From the NCBI GenBank assembly GCA_016720855.1, contig JADKJU010000002.1, positions 1 through 64,000 of the forward strand: DNA of 64,000 nt. Reading direction: 5' to 3'. Source of the stretch: Betaproteobacteria bacterium. GTDB lineage: Bacteria; Pseudomonadota; Gammaproteobacteria; Burkholderiales; Usitatibacteraceae. The position numbers were made by a program, and so were the translations under genes. Below, piece by piece: positions 52,825 to 60,559 of this stretch; position 1 is the stretch's first letter, and each line of letters starts with the position of its first letter. The notes under the pieces are model-generated. The model worked only from the letters and a program-made list of their open reading frames with translations, did no database searches and was not told the origin of the DNA.

Positions 52825-54069
52825 ATGACCCGTTCCACCAAGCTCGCGCTGGCTGTGGTCCTTGCGCTGGGCGCCGCCGCGTGCGGCAAGACGGAAGTGC
52901 CGCCTGCCCCGAAGGCGGAAGCCCCCGTCGGCATCACCGTCACCATCGCCCATGCGGGCCCCCTCACGGGCTCGATCGCCCACCTCGGCAAGGACGACGA
53001 GAACGGCGTCGCGCTCGCGGTGCAGCAAGCCAACGCCGAGAAGATCGTGATCGACGGCAAGCCCGTCACCTTCAAGATGGTGAGCGAGGACGACCAGGCC
53101 GACCCGAAGACGGGCACCACCGTCGCGCAGAAGCTCGTGGACGCCAAGGTCGCCGCCGTCATCGGACACCTGAATTCGGGCGTGACGATTCCCGCCTCCG
53201 AGATCTACAACAAGGCCGGCATTCCGGTGATTTCCGGCGCGGCCACCAACCCGACGCTCACCGAGCGCGGGCTCAAGACCGTCTTCCGCACGGTCGGACG
53301 CGACGACCAGCAGGGCCCGGCCATCGCCGCCTACATCGCCGGCGAGCTGAAGGCCAAGAAGGTCGCCATCATCGACGACAAGACCGCCTACGGCGAAGGT
53401 CTCGCCAACGAGGTCGAGAAGGCCCTCAAGGGCGCGAAGGTCGCGATCGTCGCCCGCGAGCGCACCACCGACAAGGAAACGGACTTCAAGGCGATCCTCA
53501 CCAAGATCAAGGCGAAGAAACCGGACGTCATCTTCCATGGCGGCATGGACGCCACCGGCGGGCCGATGCTCAAGCAGGCTCGCGAATTGGGCATCAAGGC
53601 GGTGTTCGCTTTCGGCGACGGCGCCTGCACGGACGAGATGTCGAAGCTCGCCGGTGCGGCGGCCGAAGGCTTGGCATGCTCGCAGGCGGGACTTCCGGCC
53701 GTGGCCTCCAGCAAGGAGTTCCAGGATGCCTTCAAGGCGAAGTTCGGCGAGATCAAGCAGTACGCGCCCTACTTCTACGACGGCGCCATCGCCATCGTCG
53801 AGGCCATGAAGAAGGCCAACTCCGTCGATCCCGCGAAGTTCGCTCCCGAGATCTTCAATGTCTCGTTCCAGGGCGCCACCGGCAAGGTCGAATTCGATGC
53901 CAAGGGCGACCGCAAGGATGCCGAGATGACGATCTTCCGCATGGGCAAGGACGGCAAGGTTGCCCCCGTGGCGATCGTGAAGGGCGGCGTCTCGACGCCG
54001 TTCGCCCAGCCCGCTGCCGCCGCCCCCGCGGCGCCCGCCGCTGCCCCCGCGGCAGAGCCCAAGAAATAA
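52825..54069 (+). CDS. livK: branched-chain amino acid ABC transporter substrate-binding lipoprotein
   Basis: This 414-residue protein has a lipoprotein signal with lipobox ending GAAAC at Cys20. A type I periplasmic binding fold follows, with the LivJ/LivK features IAHAGPLTGSIAHLGKD and VIGHLNSGVTIPASEIY. It captures leucine, isoleucine, valine or a related amino acid. The C-terminus is an unusual Ala-Pro run (about 25 residues) ending EPKK. In-frame codons after the TAA remain strongly Lys-rich. A strong CAGGAG ribosome-binding site precedes the ATG. A terminator separates it from livH, which probably keeps the binding protein in excess. Confidence 0.93.
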   Translation: MTRSTKLALAVVLALGAAACGKTEVPPAPKAEAPVGITVTIAHAGPLTGSIAHLGKDDENGVALAVQQANAEKIVIDGKPVTFKMVSEDDQADPKTGTTVAQKLVDAKVAAVIGHLNSGVTIPASEIYNKAGIPVISGAATNPTLTERGLKTVFRTVGRDDQQGPAIAAYIAGELKAKKVAIIDDKTAYGEGLANEVEKALKGAKVAIVARERTTDKETDFKAILTKIKAKKPDVIFHGGMDATGGPMLKQARELGIKAVFAFGDGACTDEMSKLAGAAAEGLACSQAGLPAVASSKEFQDAFKAKFGEIKQYAPYFYDGAIAIVEAMKKANSVDPAKFAPEIFNVSFQGATGKVEFDAKGDRKDAEMTIFRMGKDGKVAPVAIVKGGVSTPFAQPAAAAPAAPAAAPAAEPKK

Positions 54070-54116
54070 GAAGCGAAGAAAGACGAGAAGAAGAAGAAGC
54101 ACGAAACGATCGAAAG

Positions 54117-54144
54117 CGGCACCGGAAACGGTGCCGTTTTTTTT
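54117..54144 (+). terminator. rho-independent terminator between livK and livH
   Basis: A perfect eight-base stem CGGCACCG/CGGTGCCG with a GAAA tetraloop is followed by eight T. It likely attenuates readthrough into livH. Confidence 0.92.
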
Positions 54145-54189
54145 GGCCTACCTCCCGTAGAATCCGGCTGTAGATCAAGGAGCGGTGAC

Positions 54190-55188
54190 CTGGATACCTT
54201 CCTCCAGCAGGTGGTGAACGGACTCACGCTCGGCTGCGTGTACGCCGTCGTGGCGCTGGGCTACACGATGGTCTATGGCATCGTGCAGCTCATCAATTTC
54301 GCGCACGGCGAAGTGGTGATGATCGGCTGTATGGTCGCCTTCTCGGTGATCGTGGCGCTCGCCCCCTTGGGTCTGCCGCCGCTCGTGATCGTGGGAGCCG
54401 GGATCCTCGTGGCCGTCCCGGTATGCGTGGCCGTGGGCTACGTGGTCGAGCGCGTCGCCTACCGGCCGCTGCGCAACGCGCCGCGCCTGGCCCCCCTCAT
54501 CACGGCGATCGGCGTCTCGATGGTCCTGCAGCACCTGGCGCTCCTCGTCTGGAGCCGCAACATCATCGCTTTCCCGCAGATCATCGAGCTCAAGCTCTAC
54601 CACCTCGGGACATCCGAGACGAGTGCGGCCATCAGCAACGTGCAGGTCGCGATCATCGTCACCTCGATGGCGATGATGGGCGCGCTCCTGGCCCTGGTTT
54701 ACCGCACGCAACTCGGCATCGCGATGCGCGCCACCTCGCAGAATCCGCTGGTGGCCGGGCTCATGGGCATCGACATCAACCGCGTGATCTCGGCCACCTT
54801 CGTGATCGGCGCGGCGCTGGGCGCCGTGGCGGGCGTCATGGTGGGCAGCTATTACGGCGTCGCGCACTACCAGATGGGGTTCCTCCTGGGTCTCAAGGCC
54901 TTCAGCGCCGCGGTGCTGGGCGGCATCGGCAACCTTGCGGGCGCAGTCCTCGGCGGCATCCTCATGGGGCTCATCGAATCGCTGGGCGCGGGCTACGTGG
55001 GCGACTTCACGAACGTGTGCCTGCTGGACGAGTTCCTCCCGGGCTTCTCGGACGTGTGCGCGGCGAGTCCGGAGTCGAGCCTCTTCGGCAGCAACTACAA
55101 GGACGTGTACGCCTTCATCGTCCTCATCCTCGTCCTGGTGTTCCGGCCTTCCGGGCTCCTGGGCGAGCGTGTCGGCGACCGGGCCTAG
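54190..55188 (+). CDS. livH: branched-chain amino acid ABC transporter permease LivH
   Basis: This 332-residue polytopic inner-membrane protein has the LivH signature GYTMVYGIVQLINFAHGE and a C-terminal GGIGNLAGAVLGG. A CTG start is proposed: AAGGAG lies seven bases upstream of CTG, and the resulting N-terminus (MDTFLQQVVNGL) matches the usual LivH beginning. A GTG seven codons downstream would remove these residues and has no ribosome-binding site. It forms the membrane channel with LivM. Confidence 0.9.
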   Translation: MDTFLQQVVNGLTLGCVYAVVALGYTMVYGIVQLINFAHGEVVMIGCMVAFSVIVALAPLGLPPLVIVGAGILVAVPVCVAVGYVVERVAYRPLRNAPRLAPLITAIGVSMVLQHLALLVWSRNIIAFPQIIELKLYHLGTSETSAAISNVQVAIIVTSMAMMGALLALVYRTQLGIAMRATSQNPLVAGLMGIDINRVISATFVIGAALGAVAGVMVGSYYGVAHYQMGFLLGLKAFSAAVLGGIGNLAGAVLGGILMGLIESLGAGYVGDFTNVCLLDEFLPGFSDVCAASPESSLFGSNYKDVYAFIVLILVLVFRPSGLLGERVGDRA

Positions 55189-55240
55189 GTGAGCGTTATC
55201 AAGTTACGCCACTCAAAGGCGGGGACACGGATGAACACGG

Positions 55241-55624
55241 ATGAACACGGATTTCGGATTGAAGGGATCTGCGGACGTTTCCCGAAGCGTGATCGGTGCC
55301 GCGTTTCGGGTAGCGAATGGCCTGGGTATCGGGTTCGTCGAGAAGGTCTATGAGAACGCACTCGCCATCGAGCTTCGACTCGCCGGCCATGACGTGGAGC
55401 ATCAGCGCCCCATCGATGTCAGGTACCGGGGCGAGGTGGTGGGCATCTGCCAGGCGGATTTGCTTGTCGATCAAGCCCTGGTCATCGAACTCAAGGTTGC
55501 CGACGCCGTCTCGCCCGGCCACAAGGCGCAATGCCTCAACTACCTGCGCGCAACGGGCCTTCATACCGGTCTCGTCATCAACTTCGGCCGCCCCCGCATC
55601 GAGGTCCATCGCCTCCTTTCCTGA
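55241..55624 (+). CDS. GxxExxY family protein
   Basis: This 127-residue protein has the signature GFVEKVY (GxxExxY) near residue 32, followed by a small alpha/beta core with ADLLVDQALVIELKVAD, resembling a PD-(D/E)XK nuclease-like ExK arrangement (inference). The ATG itself lies inside the repeat unit of the element's left end, so the repeat encodes the first residues (MNTD). Members of this family are known to occur next to such repeats in environmental bacteria. Their function is unknown. The last 12 codons lie in the first unit of a tandem triplication. Confidence 0.87.
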   Translation: MNTDFGLKGSADVSRSVIGAAFRVANGLGIGFVEKVYENALAIELRLAGHDVEHQRPIDVRYRGEVVGICQADLLVDQALVIELKVADAVSPGHKAQCLNYLRATGLHTGLVINFGRPRIEVHRLLS

Positions 55625-55749
55625 TCCTGCTTTCGCCCTATCCGCCCCCGCATCGAGGTCCATCGCCTCCTTTCCTGATCCTGCTTTCGCCCTATCCGCC
55701 CCCGCATCGAGGTCCATCGCCTCCTTTCCTGATCCTGCTTTCGCCCTAT
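55588..55749 (+). repeat. 54-base tandem repeat, three units
   Basis: Three head-to-tail copies of a 54-base unit start at 55588, 55642 and 55696 and show no differences. The first copy contains the end and stop codon of the GxxExxY gene. Because 54 is divisible by three, the same frame recurs. The perfect identity points to a recent slippage or recombination event. Confidence 0.93.
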
Positions 55750-55804
55750 CCGGGTTCATCCGTGTCCATCCGTGTTCATCCGTGTTCCCGAGGTTTGCGC
55801 AACC

Positions 55805-56896
55805 ATGGGCACCCTGACCACCCTTCGCGACAGTCCACGCCTGAAATGGGCAGGCGTGGCTCTCATCGCGATCGCTCTGGTGGCGCTGCCCTTCGCCCTC
55901 GCGATGGCCGGTACCGCATGGGTGAGGATCACGAACCTCGCGATCCTCTTCGTGCTCCTGTCGCTGGGCCTGAACATCGTCGTGGGGTTCGCGGGGCTGC
56001 TCGACCTGGGCTACATCGCCTTCTACGCGGTCGGCGCCTACGTGTACGCCCTCCTCGCCTCGCCGCACTTCGGCCTGCACCTGCCGTGGTGGGCGATCCT
56101 TCCCATCGGCGCGGCGGTGGCATGCACCTTCGGCGTGATCCTGGGCGCGCCCACGCTCAGGCTGCGCGGCGACTACCTCGCCATCGTGACGCTCGGATTC
56201 GGGGAGATCATCCGCATCTTCCTCAACAACCTCTCCGAGCCCTTCAACCTCACCAACGGGCCCAAGGGCATCGCCACCATCGACCCCATCCGCTTCTTCG
56301 GGCTCGATTTCTCCTCGACGACCCGCATCGGCGAGATCGCGCTTTCCGGCACCATCAAGTACTACTTCTTCCTGCTCGCGGTCCTGCTCGTGGTCATCGT
56401 CGTGAACCTGCGCCTGCAGGATTCGCGGATCGGCCGCGCGTGGGAGGCGATTCGCGAGGACGAGATGGCCGCGCGTGCCATGGGCATCAACACCACGCGC
56501 ATGAAGCTGCTGGCCTTCGCGATGGGGGCCTCCTTCGGAGGCGTCGCGGGGGGCATGTTCTCCGCCATCCAGGGCTTCATCAGCCCGGAGAGCTTCATCC
56601 TCACCGAGAGCGTGATGGTCCTTGCCATGGTCGTGCTCGGCGGCATGGGCAACATCTGGGGGGTCGTCCTGGGCGCGGTCCTGCTCTCCTTCGTGCCCGA
56701 GGTCCTGCGCTACACCGTGGAGCCCGCGCAGCGCATGCTCTTCGGCCGCTCGCTCATCGATCCGGAGGTGATCCGCATGCTCCTCTTCGGGCTGGCGATG
56801 GTGGTGATGATGCTCGTGAGGCCTGCGGGGCTCCTGCCCTCGGCGGTGAGAAAGCGTGAACTCTCGACGGGGCGCGGGAACGATGACGGCGCCTGA
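55805..56896 (+). CDS. livM: branched-chain amino acid ABC transporter permease LivM
   Basis: This 363-residue permease has about nine hydrophobic segments, the LivM motifs GYIAFYAVGAYVYALL and LRLRGDYLAIVTLGFGEIIRI, and the ATPase-contact loop RAWEAIREDE. It pairs with LivH. The ATG at 55805 is chosen. Upstream codons in the same frame are repeat sequence. The normal livH-livM junction is displaced about 600 bases by the GxxExxY element, so co-transcription must cross that insertion. Confidence 0.93.
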   Translation: MGTLTTLRDSPRLKWAGVALIAIALVALPFALAMAGTAWVRITNLAILFVLLSLGLNIVVGFAGLLDLGYIAFYAVGAYVYALLASPHFGLHLPWWAILPIGAAVACTFGVILGAPTLRLRGDYLAIVTLGFGEIIRIFLNNLSEPFNLTNGPKGIATIDPIRFFGLDFSSTTRIGEIALSGTIKYYFFLLAVLLVVIVVNLRLQDSRIGRAWEAIREDEMAARAMGINTTRMKLLAFAMGASFGGVAGGMFSAIQGFISPESFILTESVMVLAMVVLGGMGNIWGVVLGAVLLSFVPEVLRYTVEPAQRMLFGRSLIDPEVIRMLLFGLAMVVMMLVRPAGLLPSAVRKRELSTGRGNDDGA

Positions 56897-57689
56897 GATG
56901 CAGGCCGCGCCTCTCCTCGAGATCGAGCGCGTCACCAAGCGCTTCGGCGGCCTCACCGCGCTCTCGGAGGTGAGCTTTTCCATCCGCAAGGGCGAGATCT
57001 ACGGGCTCATCGGCCCCAACGGCGCGGGCAAGACAACACTCTTCAACGTGCTCACCGGCCTCTACAGGCACGACGAGGGCCAGTTCCGCTTCGAGAGCCG
57101 CGCGCTCGTCGAGGCGACCCCGGACCGCATCGCCGCGCTCGGCATTGCGCGCACCTTCCAGAACATCCGCCTGTTCGCGAACCTGTCGGCCCTCGAGAAC
57201 GTCATGATCGGCCGCCACGTGCGGACGAAGGCGGGCGTGCTGGGCGCCATCGTGCGCAACCCGGCCACGCGCGCCGAAGAGGCGGCGATCGTGAAGCGCG
57301 CCCGCGAACTGCTGGACTACGTGGGCATCGGCTCGCGCGGCAACGAGTTCGCGCGCCACCTTCCCTACGGCGACCAGCGCCGTCTGGAAATCGCCCGCGC
57401 GCTCGCCACCGACCCGAAGCTCCTCGCCCTCGACGAGCCCGCGGCCGGCATGAACGCGACGGAGAAGCAGGACCTGCGCAAGCTCCTCGACTCCATCCGC
57501 AAGGACGGCACGACCATCCTCATCATCGAGCACGACATGCGCCTGGTGATGGGACTGTGCGACCGCGTGCTGGTGCTCGACTACGGCCGGCGCATCGCCG
57601 AGGGTCTTCCGAACGACGTGCGACGCGATCCCAAGGTGATCGAGGCCTACCTGGGGGCGCAGCGCCACGAGGCGGGTGTCAGCGAGTGA
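56883..57689 (+). CDS. livG: branched-chain amino acid ABC transporter ATPase LivG
   Basis: This 268-residue ABC ATPase has Walker A GPNGAGKTT, the LivG-specific insert around NIRLFANLSALENVMIG, a signature region written LPYGDQRRLEIARAL, and Walker B LLALDEPAAGMN. It overlaps livM by 14 bases if the ATG at 56883 is used. An ATG at 56898 would remove the overlap. It energises import together with LivF. Confidence 0.93.
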   Translation: MTAPEMQAAPLLEIERVTKRFGGLTALSEVSFSIRKGEIYGLIGPNGAGKTTLFNVLTGLYRHDEGQFRFESRALVEATPDRIAALGIARTFQNIRLFANLSALENVMIGRHVRTKAGVLGAIVRNPATRAEEAAIVKRARELLDYVGIGSRGNEFARHLPYGDQRRLEIARALATDPKLLALDEPAAGMNATEKQDLRKLLDSIRKDGTTILIIEHDMRLVMGLCDRVLVLDYGRRIAEGLPNDVRRDPKVIEAYLGAQRHEAGVSE

Positions 57690-57700
57690 CGCTACCCAAA

Positions 57701-57900
57701 GACGGGGACACGGATGAACACGGATTATCAGAAATGGCCCGGGGAGATTTCTGTCCATCGGTAAGCTCACCTGGGGACCTGCATGCAGTTGGTCGGGGCG
57801 CTTTCAGTCCATCGAAATGTTCGCAGGCGGGCCCACCGGCGATGAACCCGATCCAATATGCTTTCATCCGTGTTCATCCGTGTTCATCCGTGTCCCCGTC
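57701..57900. repeat. inverted-repeat element built from ATCCGTGTTC units, copy 3
   Basis: Arms at 57701-57725 and 57876-57900 are perfect 25-base inverted repeats (GACGGGGACACGGATG type), and the right end has one extra unit. The 150 bases between carry no gene. The element separates livG from livF and lies 11 bases after one gene and 21 before the next, like the other two copies. In RNA the arms could form a long stem. Confidence 0.87.
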
Positions 57901-57921
57901 TTTCGCATCCGCCAGCCACCG

Positions 57922-58629
57922 ATGAGCCTCCTCGCACTGGAAATGGTCGAAGTCCATTACGGCGGCATCCGCGCCGTGAAGGGCATCGACCTCACGGTGG
58001 AGCAGGGCGAGCTGGTCTGCCTCATCGGCGCCAACGGAGCGGGCAAGACCACCACGCTGCGCGCCATCACCGGGCTCGCGCGCGCAGCCGGCCGCATCGT
58101 CTATGACGGCGAGGACATCGCGGGCCGCAAGCCCCACGAGGTTGCGAGGAAGGGAATCGCCCTCGTCCCCGAGGGGCGCGGCGTCTTTCCCCAGCTCACC
58201 ATCGAGGAGAACCTCGAGATGGGCGCCTACACCCGCCGCGACCGCGCCGCCATCGCGAGCGACATCGATCGCGTCTTCACGCTGTTCCCGCGCCTGAAGG
58301 AGCGCCGCCGCCAGACGGCCGGCACGATGTCCGGGGGCGAGCAGCAGATGCTCGCCATCGGCCGCGCGCTCATGAGCCGGCCCCGGCTGTTGCTGCTCGA
58401 CGAGCCGAGCATGGGGCTCGCGCCCCTCATGGTGGAGCGCATCTTCGAGGTGATCCGGCTCATCGCCGCGGAGGGCGTGACGATGCTGCTGGTCGAGCAG
58501 AACGCGAGACTCGCGCTGGAAGCGAGCCGCCGCGCCTACGTGCTCGAGAGCGGCCTGGTGACACTCTCGGGCGAGGCCAGCGTCCTGCTGCACGACCCGC
58601 AAGTCCGGCAGGCCTACCTTGGAGAATGA
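57922..58629 (+). CDS. livF: branched-chain amino acid ABC transporter ATPase LivF
   Basis: This 235-residue ABC ATPase has Walker A GANGAGKTT, signature MSGGEQQMLAIGRAL, Walker B LLLLDEPSMGLAP and the LivF ending VRQAYLGE. It is the last gene of the importer. The start is the ATG after the inverted-repeat element. Upstream in-frame codons are repeat DNA. Confidence 0.94.
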   Translation: MSLLALEMVEVHYGGIRAVKGIDLTVEQGELVCLIGANGAGKTTTLRAITGLARAAGRIVYDGEDIAGRKPHEVARKGIALVPEGRGVFPQLTIEENLEMGAYTRRDRAAIASDIDRVFTLFPRLKERRRQTAGTMSGGEQQMLAIGRALMSRPRLLLLDEPSMGLAPLMVERIFEVIRLIAAEGVTMLLVEQNARLALEASRRAYVLESGLVTLSGEASVLLHDPQVRQAYLGE

Positions 58630-58776
58630 CGGGGGGGAGGCGGGGCGCGTTTGCGGCTACACTTGTAATGGCCGCGTGACGCGACTCACAGACTCACCCG
58701 GCGGCGTACGCGGACAATCGGGAACGCAAAAGGCCGCCATGCGCGGCCCATACGACCCACGAAACCTGGCCAATCC

Positions 58777-60555
58777 ATGACGACCAACCGGGCCGCCCGC
58801 GGCGCCCTCCCCGCCATCATCGCGATCGCGCTGCTCGGCATGCTCGCGTTCCTCTATTCGCGCACGGAAGCGATCGACTTCAAGAAGGACGCAGAGGTCC
58901 TCTCGCTCCTGGGCGAGCTGAAGGAGCTCGACACGCGCTGGGACGCGGATGCCGCCCGTTACGCGGCCACGCTCGAGCCCGCCATCGCGCCACCGGACCG
59001 CGGCTCCACGCTCAGCCGCATCCTGCATGAACTGGGACGCGCCTCCGGCCGGCCCGATATCGCCGCGGCGCTTCCCGCGATCAAGGAAGGCATGGCGGGC
59101 AAGACCGCTGCGTGGGAAACGCTCAAGGCTCGGCACGCGAAGTCGATCGAATCCCTCGCCGCCGCGCAGGCCGCGACGCAGGCCCTCGCGAACGAGGCCT
59201 TGACGATGCGGCTCAAGGACCCGAAGCACGCGGAGCGCTACACCGCGATTGCGGGCGAAGCGACAGCGCTGGCAGCCATTGCGCGCTCGATGCAAGCCCA
59301 GGACGGCCCTTTCGCGGCGCGCCTCGCCACGGTCACGGAAGGCGCGAAGGCCGCCGATCCTTCGCTCGCTGCGCCGGCATCTGGTGCCGACATGGCGTTG
59401 CGCGCGTTTTTCGCCGCTCGCGCCGGGGAGCGCGAGGCCGCGGACAAGTTCAGCTTCATCACGGCCGGGGGACGCGTCGAACTGCTCTCGAAGTCGATCT
59501 CGCGCTCGGTGCAGTCCGCCCTGGACGACAAGGAGCGCTGGCGCGTTTACCTGTTCTTCTACGCCGCGGCGCTACTCATTCTTTTGGGGTATCTCGCCGC
59601 TCGCGTCATTGCCGCGCGGGCCGCGCTCACGGCGGCCAACGAGAGCCTGGAGAAGCGCGTGGTCGAGCGCACCCGGGAGCTGTCCGAGGCGCTCGTGAGG
59701 CTCAAGGAATCCGAGGCGCAGCTGGTGCAGAGCGAGAAGATGTCCTCGCTCGGGCAGATGGTGGCGGGCGTGGCCCACGAGATCAACACGCCGCTCGCCT
59801 ACGTGAAGAACAGCGTGGCCACCGTGCGCGACCGCCTGCCGGAGCTCAAGGACGCGGTGGCGCAGTCCGGGCGCCTGATGGGGCTGCTGCAATCGGACGC
59901 CGCCAACCCGGCGGACCTGCAGGAGACCTTCGGCGCCGTGAACGCGCGCCTGGCGCAGCTTCGCGACCACCAGGTTCTGGAAGACCTCGATACGCTCTCC
60001 AACGACGGCCTGCACGGCATCGAGCAGATCTCGGAGCTGGTCGTGAACCTGAAGAACTTCTCGCGGCTCGACCGCAGCAAGGTGGCGAGCTTCAACGTGA
60101 ACGAGGGCATCTCGGCAACTCTCCTCATCGCAAGGCCCCAGCTTCGCGGCGCGCAGGTCGAGCGGCGCTTCGGGGACATCCCGTCGATCACGTGCTCTCC
60201 CTCGCAGGTGAACCAGGTGCTGCTCAACCTGGTGACCAACGCCGCCCAGGCCCTCGACAAACCCGACAAGCGGATATCCGTCACCACGCGGCGCGAGGGC
60301 GCCGATGCGATCGCGATCGAGGTGGCCGACAACGGCAAGGGCATCGGCGCCGAAACGCTCCCCAGGATCTTCGACCCCTTCTTCACCACCAAGGAGATCG
60401 GCAAGGGCACGGGGCTGGGGCTGTCGATCGCCTACAAGATCGTCGCCCAGCACGGCGGGCGGATCGACGTGAGCTCGACAGTGGGCGAAGGAACCGTCTT
60501 TACCGTGGTCCTGCCGTTCAAGCCGCCCGCGGAACTCGCGGCGTCCGTGGCGTGA
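58777..60555 (+). CDS. membrane sensor histidine kinase with DAHL-like periplasmic helical domain
   Basis: In this 592-residue protein, TM1 is at about residues 10-27 and a mostly helical periplasmic region of about 230 residues follows. That region suggests a DAHL (double all-helical ligand-binding) sensor. TM2 is at about 258-280, followed by a short coiled coil. The histidine kinase core has His334 in GVAHEINTPL, N-box NLVTNAAQAL, DNGKGIG and GTGLGLS. No HAMP domain is visible. The stop lies four bases before the Ser/Thr kinase-receiver gene, so the two likely form one signalling unit. The ligand is unknown. Confidence 0.9.
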   Translation: MTTNRAARGALPAIIAIALLGMLAFLYSRTEAIDFKKDAEVLSLLGELKELDTRWDADAARYAATLEPAIAPPDRGSTLSRILHELGRASGRPDIAAALPAIKEGMAGKTAAWETLKARHAKSIESLAAAQAATQALANEALTMRLKDPKHAERYTAIAGEATALAAIARSMQAQDGPFAARLATVTEGAKAADPSLAAPASGADMALRAFFAARAGEREAADKFSFITAGGRVELLSKSISRSVQSALDDKERWRVYLFFYAAALLILLGYLAARVIAARAALTAANESLEKRVVERTRELSEALVRLKESEAQLVQSEKMSSLGQMVAGVAHEINTPLAYVKNSVATVRDRLPELKDAVAQSGRLMGLLQSDAANPADLQETFGAVNARLAQLRDHQVLEDLDTLSNDGLHGIEQISELVVNLKNFSRLDRSKVASFNVNEGISATLLIARPQLRGAQVERRFGDIPSITCSPSQVNQVLLNLVTNAAQALDKPDKRISVTTRREGADAIAIEVADNGKGIGAETLPRIFDPFFTTKEIGKGTGLGLSIAYKIVAQHGGRIDVSSTVGEGTVFTVVLPFKPPAELAASVA

Positions 60556-60559
60556 AGCC

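Larger units (their letters stand above)
55221..55790. mobile_element. inverted-repeat element carrying a GxxExxY gene, copy 2
   Basis: The left end (55221-55252) holds three ACGGATGAAC-type units and the right end (about 55754-55790) holds the complementary units. The right end stops about 15 bases before livM. The interior contains the GxxExxY gene and a 54-base tandem triplication. The shared ends with the elements at 50061 and 57701 suggest one family of mobile or formerly mobile sequences, of which only this copy carries a gene. It interrupts the liv operon between livH and livM. Confidence 0.7.

Noticed and set aside
55588..55749. CRISPR array
   Set aside because: Units are tandem and identical with no spacers between them, and they include coding sequence of the adjacent gene.
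50061..57900. Insertion sequences with transposase
   Set aside because: Inverted ends are clear, but no transposase gene lies within any of the three elements; only a GxxExxY gene is present.
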